A stretch of 10,135 nt of DNA from CBDUUP01 sp965370435. GTDB taxonomy: Bacteria > Chloroflexota > Anaerolineae > Anaerolineales > UBA11579. The stretch covers positions 1 through 10,135 of the forward strand of contig CBDUUP010000142.1 of the NCBI GenBank assembly GCA_965370435.1, read 5' to 3'. This document shows, piece after piece, positions 6,876-10,135 of the stretch. Position 1 is the stretch's first letter; each line of letters starts with the position of its first letter. The notes beneath the pieces were generated by a model, which saw only the letters and a program-made list of their open reading frames with translations, did no database searches and was not told the origin of the DNA. A program made the translations under genes and the position numbers.

Positions 6876-7745
6876 ATGTCCAACACCCTCACCGCCCCAG
6901 AACCCACCTTCGGGAACATCACCCTGCCGCGCACCACCCTTCACTATGTGAAATGCGGCCAGGGGCCGCCGCTTATCATCGTCCCAGCCGCAGTTTCACT
7001 GATAAGCCAATGGACGCCTCTGGCCCAATTCATGGGGCAGCGGTACACTTCCTATTTCTTCGAACTGCCTGGACACGGCGGCTCCACCCCCTACCCGGAG
7101 AAATTCAACAGCAGCATGGTGCCGCTGACAGTGGAGGCCTTCGTAAATAAATTGGGTTTCGACACTTTCAATTTGATGGGCTTCTCCTTTGGGGGCTTGC
7201 TTGCGCTGCGAACCCTGGACTACTTGCAAGACCGGATCGAAAATGTCATCCTCCTTTCTCCTTGTGTGTCAAAACGGGCAATTCTGTATTCTCGCCCTCG
7301 TCAATGGCTCTTCCGGCAGATTGTCACCGCCATGAAAGTGCCCAGGATCCAACATGGGGCGAGACGGATCATGGACATGAAAAGCCTGGAAAACATTCTC
7401 ATCTACGCCATTAGCAAAGCCAGCAAAGTCGAGATGTCCATTCTAGAGGGCAAGAACGCGCTGTCTATCCCTATCCCGACAATGGATGTTATGGGGCACA
7501 CCCTGACGGAGATCTTCAGCCTGGAATTCAACTCCGCCTCAAAGCCTTTTTCTCAGAAATGTTTTTTTGGTATGTCAATCTACGACGACTTATTGGATTT
7601 CGATGTAACTATCGAAATCGTCCGCGATCACTTCTCATCCCTCACCACCCAGAAGTTTTACCTCCCCTACCACCAACCGCCCCATGCCCCGACATTCGAA
7701 TGGCTGATGGAAGAGTTTGGGCAGTTCCTGCACATGCTGGATTAG
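6876..7745 (+). CDS. alpha/beta hydrolase
   Basis: This is a 289-aa alpha/beta-hydrolase-fold protein with no signal peptide, so probably cytoplasmic. The core is clear: the strand PPLIIVPAAV (31-40), the FELPGHGGS oxyanion-region motif (62-70), and the nucleophile elbow GFSFG (102-106) with S104. The acid is probably one of D237, D238 or D241 in YDDLLDFD, and the His is H270 in PPHAPTFE, the usual place near the C-terminus. ATG 6876 is supported by GGAGA 7 nt upstream; TAAAAT at 6837-6842 is a weak possible -10. The family includes esterases, lactonases, thioesterases and haloperoxidases, and nothing visible selects among them. The gene stands alone, between a divergent HAD gene and a convergent permease gene, and is bracketed by identical 55-bp repeats. 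Confidence 0.88.
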   Translation: MSNTLTAPEPTFGNITLPRTTLHYVKCGQGPPLIIVPAAVSLISQWTPLAQFMGQRYTSYFFELPGHGGSTPYPEKFNSSMVPLTVEAFVNKLGFDTFNLMGFSFGGLLALRTLDYLQDRIENVILLSPCVSKRAILYSRPRQWLFRQIVTAMKVPRIQHGARRIMDMKSLENILIYAISKASKVEMSILEGKNALSIPIPTMDVMGHTLTEIFSLEFNSASKPFSQKCFFGMSIYDDLLDFDVTIEIVRDHFSSLTTQKFYLPYHQPPHAPTFEWLMEEFGQFLHMLD

Positions 7746-7795
7746 GATACGGATGGGCAGATGAACAAGTAGGCAGGTAAACACGGAAGCAAAGA

Positions 7796-7815
7796 ACAGG
7801 GATAGCTCTCCCTGT
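7796..7815 (+). terminator. possible weak terminator after the hydrolase
   Basis: A perfect 7-bp stem (ACAGGGA / TCCCTGT) closes a 6-nt loop 50 nt after the hydrolase stop. A five-T run occurs at 7826-7830, 10 nt past the stem, which is farther than usual, so termination here is uncertain. Confidence 0.3.
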
Positions 7816-7869
7816 CCACGCCATATTTTTATCCTTGAACTCTAATTATGTGCGCCCCAAAGAGAATTT

Positions 7870-7924
7870 TTGTTTTTGCTTTTCTCTCTAAGCGAAGCGG
7901 CGTACTCTGTGTCTCTGTGGTGAA
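7870..7924 (+). repeat. 55-bp direct repeat, copy 2
   Basis: This is identical to 6773-6827 and in the same orientation, offset by 1097 bp. It lies between the convergent hydrolase and permease genes and would be in the 3' untranslated region of the permease transcript. Both copies start with a T-rich stretch and CTTTTCTCTCTAAGCGAAGC. Confidence 0.97.
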
Positions 7925-7940
7925 ATGTTTGTGTAAATTT

Positions 7941-8756
7941 TTATAATCCCCAACTCCCCTCGCCGCTCACCCGTATATCCCTCCGCATGAAAAGCCGCCA
8001 GGCAAGCAGGACCAACACCGCCGACACCGCCAGCAATCCCCCCAGCCACGACCAATTCAAAGCAGTGATCGCATCCCCGCCCTGGAAGAAGTGCAGCGGG
8101 GTATACTCCATAATTGTCTTCAGGTTTTCGTTCAGGTTTGCCATTCCGTTCAGAAGAAAGTTAGCGAACAGCAATCCCAAAGAGAGCATTCCCGCCGTCC
8201 GCGCCGACGGCATGAACATGCTGAACAGCAATCCCAGAGAACTGAATAGGAGAAGTATCATAAAGAGGGGGAGGAAGGACTGAAGCAATCCAACCCCGCT
8301 GACATTCAAATCAAAGCTGCTCGTCGAACCGAACAGCCCCAACCATGCAGCCAGCATCACTACCGCTAGCGCAGCCACAAATCCCAACACTCGCCCCCAG
8401 AAGAGCGAAGACCGGCTGATTGGCAGAGAGATCACCAGATCCAAGACCCCCTCTTCCTCATGCCTCCCCAAAAGCCCCGCCCCGGCGCTGATAACAAATA
8501 AACCCACCACCAACGGCATGATGGGGTAATATTCAACGTCCAAATAACCCTCAAGCGTGTTCATCGCGCTGAAATCGCCAAAGAAAGCCATGATCTCAGG
8601 GGGATAATTCTCCACCAGCGGCATCAGTTTATCAAAATCCTTCTGGATGAAGGGGAAAAAACTCGCCGCCAACCAGCCCCAGAGAAACAACATAATTCCC
8701 CAACTGGTGATTCGGCCCAACATCCGACGCAGGGTGTGTTTGAATTCGGCTAGCAT
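7941..8756 (-). CDS. ABC-2 permease, paralogue 1
   Basis: This is an integral membrane subunit of an ABC-2 type transporter, 271 aa. I start it at ATG 8756 because the product then begins MLAEFKHTLRRM, matching the start of the neighbouring paralogue (MFAEFKHSLRRM). AGGAG also lies 10 nt upstream, and a candidate promoter sits between this ATG and the longer in-frame start at 8837. Hydrophobic spans lie at about 18-36, 78-97, 122-143, 158-181, 188-206 and 237-256. The cytoplasmic stretch GVLDLVISLPISRSSLFWGR (103-122) is the conserved ABC-2 coupling region. It aligns without gaps to the paralogue, with 129 of 271 positions identical by hand count. No ATPase gene is adjacent on its own transcript; the ATPase at the right edge of the window could energise it. 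Confidence 0.9.
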   Translation of the reverse strand: MLAEFKHTLRRMLGRITSWGIMLFLWGWLAASFFPFIQKDFDKLMPLVENYPPEIMAFFGDFSAMNTLEGYLDVEYYPIMPLVVGLFVISAGAGLLGRHEEEGVLDLVISLPISRSSLFWGRVLGFVAALAVVMLAAWLGLFGSTSSFDLNVSGVGLLQSFLPLFMILLLFSSLGLLFSMFMPSARTAGMLSLGLLFANFLLNGMANLNENLKTIMEYTPLHFFQGGDAITALNWSWLGGLLAVSAVLVLLAWRLFMRRDIRVSGEGSWGL

Positions 8757-8803
8757 GACGGCGGGTCTCCTAGTTATCGGCCTGTGGGCCAGGGTATCGT
8801 CCA

Positions 8804-8809
8804 AGTATA
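8804..8809 (-). promoter_or_regulatory. candidate -10 box for permease paralogue 1
   Basis: TATACT on the minus strand lies 47 nt upstream of ATG 8756 and just downstream of the terminator for the preceding gene. Transcription would start near 8797, with a leader of about 40 nt containing AGGAG. I see only a poor -35 element. Confidence 0.35.
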
Positions 8810-8859
8810 CCGGAAGGAGGCGTTTCTGAACACCCATATTTTATGGGGGTTTAAAATAA

Positions 8860-8888
8860 AATTAGGTCGGACTAAATCCGACCTAATT
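8860..8888 (-). terminator. intrinsic terminator between the two permease genes
   Basis: A perfect 12-bp stem (8860-8871 with 8877-8888) closes the 5-nt loop CTAAA. On the minus strand it is followed at once by TTTATTTTAA, as an intrinsic terminator needs. On the plus strand no T-tract follows. It lies 26 nt past the stop of the upstream permease (8914) and should end that transcript before paralogue 1. Confidence 0.85.
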
Positions 8889-8913
8889 CCGTTACATTAG
8901 GGTAAAGAAGGGA

Positions 8914-9762
8914 TTATTCTTTCGCTGTTTTGGCTTTACCCAGGAAGGGCAGTCGCCAGCCTCCCTCGCCGCCCACACGGATCTCCCGGCGTTGGAACAA
9001 CACCCATCCAAGCAGGGCAAAGAGGGCGGAGAAGCCCAATAGATAACCCAGCCATCCCCAGTTGAGGCCGTTGATCGCATCCGCGCCTTGATGGAAATAA
9101 AAGGGGGATAGCTCGTAGATCGGCTTCAGACTCTCGTTGATATTGGACATCCCTAACAGGAGGAAGTTGCCAACCAAAACTACGCTGGAAACTCCTACCG
9201 CGAACTGCCCCGATGGCAGCAGCATGCTTAGAAGCAAGGACAAAGTCCCAAAAAAAGCCAGGAAACCGAACAATGGGATGAAAGCCGTAAGCAGCTCCAC
9301 GGCTCCCAGGTCTAGACCGGAGCTTTTTGCAGGGAGGACCCAACTGATCCAGCTTATCAGCAGGATCGCTGCCGTTGCCGTTAGGAAGCCCAACAAGCGG
9401 CCCCAGTAAAGCCCCGTCCGGCTTACCGGATGGGCTGCCACCAGGTCCAGGATACCTTTTTCCTCGTCACCCACCAGCAGTTTGGCGCATGCGGAGATGG
9501 CAAAGAATCCTATGATCAAGGTCATGAAAGTGAAGAAGTAGGTGTCGATGTAACCGATGGGCGAGGTGAATTCTTCAATGCTGGGCATGAAGGCCAGGAT
9601 CTCGGCGGGGTATAGTTCCAGCATTTCTGTGAATTGATCTCCCATTTCTGCGATCGAACTGTAGAAAAATGCCATCATCAAACCGTACAGGAATAATCCC
9701 GTCCCCCAGCCGATGATCGTGCCGCGCATGCGGCGCAATGAGTGTTTGAATTCAGCAAACAT
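8914..9762 (-). CDS. ABC-2 permease, paralogue 2
   Basis: This is an integral membrane subunit of an ABC-2 transporter, 282 aa. ATG 9762 follows the ATPase stop by one base (TAA C ATG), and AAGGAG lies 10 nt upstream, inside the end of the ATPase gene; this indicates coupled translation. The alternative ATG 9783 would overlap the ATPase and lies before that ribosome site. Hydrophobic spans fall at about 16-38, 74-97, 122-144, 157-182, 187-206 and 237-256. The coupling stretch GILDLVAAHPVSRTGLYWGR (103-122) is conserved with paralogue 1. The protein is collinear with paralogue 1 for 271 residues, then has 11 extra C-terminal residues rich in Lys and Ala. With the adjacent ATPase it should form a working exporter; the substrate is unknown. 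Confidence 0.92.
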   Translation of the reverse strand: MFAEFKHSLRRMRGTIIGWGTGLFLYGLMMAFFYSSIAEMGDQFTEMLELYPAEILAFMPSIEEFTSPIGYIDTYFFTFMTLIIGFFAISACAKLLVGDEEKGILDLVAAHPVSRTGLYWGRLLGFLTATAAILLISWISWVLPAKSSGLDLGAVELLTAFIPLFGFLAFFGTLSLLLSMLLPSGQFAVGVSSVVLVGNFLLLGMSNINESLKPIYELSPFYFHQGADAINGLNWGWLGYLLGFSALFALLGWVLFQRREIRVGGEGGWRLPFLGKAKTAKE

Positions 9763-9763
9763 G

Positions 9764-10135
9764 TTAGTTTTTCTCCTTGTCATCGCCCTTGTAGTAGGTC
9801 AGGAAGATTTCTTCCAGGGAAGGGCGTTCAATGTCAAAGTCGCTGACGGGGAAGGCGGCCAGGCCCTTTATCAGGCCGTCCATGTCGCCTTCGACTTGTA
9901 AGTATGCGCTCAGGCCATCGCTCTTTTCCAGCAGGGTGATCCCTGCCGCGTTGTTCAGCGGTGTGGGGTCAACGTTCTCTTTGAAGCGCACCCGCACCCG
10001 GCGAATATCCATGCTTGTGAGTTGGCTCGGTTCCGCCTCCTCGATGATGACGCCCTCACGGATGATGGCGACTCTTTCGGCTAACTGCTCGACCTCGCTG
10101 ATGATGTGGGAGGAGAAGAAAACCGTAGTCCCCTC
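9764..10135 (-). CDS. ABC-2 transporter ATPase (N-terminal part missing)
   Basis: This is the C-terminal 123 residues of an ABC ATPase; the frame stays open to the right edge of the window, so Walker A, the signature and Walker B are outside it. The visible part begins TTVFFSSHIISEVEQL, the switch-His (H-loop) region typical of ABC-2 exporter ATPases. It continues with RVAIIREGVIIEEA, then a C-terminal accessory domain. Near the end comes RPSLEEIFLTYY, the conserved SLEDIFL-like motif of this subfamily. The Met at 10012 is internal and not a start. The stop codon is one base before the ATG of permease paralogue 2, so the two subunits are surely co-expressed. Confidence 0.92.
   Translation of the reverse strand, partial: EGTTVFFSSHIISEVEQLAERVAIIREGVIIEEAEPSQLTSMDIRRVRVRFKENVDPTPLNNAAGITLLEKSDGLSAYLQVEGDMDGLIKGLAAFPVSDFDIERPSLEEIFLTYYKGDDKEKN

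Noticed and set aside
6773..7924. hydrolase gene plus 55-bp repeats as an insertion sequence or transposon
   Set aside because: The repeats are direct, not inverted; there is no transposase, and I could not identify target-site duplications. I kept it as a repeat-bracketed locus only.
8757..8837. 27-residue N-terminal extension of permease paralogue 1
   Set aside because: It has no counterpart in the collinear paralogue and no ribosome site, and it spans a candidate promoter.

Overview
The window looks like chromosomal DNA from a free-living bacterium of moderate GC content. The gene set (a YugP-type membrane metallopeptidase, an S41/PDZ processing peptidase, several ABC-2 exporters, a pyrimidine-nucleotidase-like HAD protein) and the intergenic repeats fit Chloroflexota, perhaps Anaerolineae. 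That is inference from gene style only. I see no rRNA, tRNA, CRISPR array, transposase or phage gene.

Layout, left to right. (1) Positions 1-1319, + strand: the 3' part of an exporter-type ABC protein with a fused membrane domain and ATPase, cut by the left edge. (2) Positions 1392-3606, - strand: an S41 C-terminal processing peptidase followed by a YugP-like zinc metallopeptidase; both are membrane-anchored and could act in envelope protein turnover. The S41 protein carries an internal tandem duplication of its N-terminal helical segment. (3) Positions 3697-5661, + strand: an ABC-2 exporter operon (ATPase plus permease, overlapping by 8 nt), divergent from the S41 gene. Opposing promoter candidates overlap in the shared intergenic region. 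(4) Positions 5705-6632, - strand: a HAD hydrolase followed 16 nt later by a small membrane protein with an acidic tail. The HAD gene seems to start at or next to its own transcription start (leaderless). (5) Positions 6633-7940: an imperfect 21-nt-arm palindrome, then an alpha/beta hydrolase gene bracketed by two identical 55-bp direct repeats. (6) Positions 7941-10135, - strand: an ABC-2 ATPase (cut by the right edge) coupled to a permease, then a clear intrinsic terminator, then a second permease that aligns to the first without gaps (about 48% identity by hand count).

How the genes work together: regions 3 and 6 are two independent ABC-2 export systems of unknown substrate. In region 6 the ATPase at the right edge is the natural energy source for the adjacent permease, and possibly for the second one. 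The terminator separating the paralogues suggests they are not expressed as one transcript. Region 2 may be a small envelope-proteolysis unit. I found no convincing previously undescribed multi-gene system. The most interesting signals are the 55-bp repeat pair around the hydrolase, the duplicated S41 N-terminal module, the terminator-separated permease pair and the leaderless HAD promoter.
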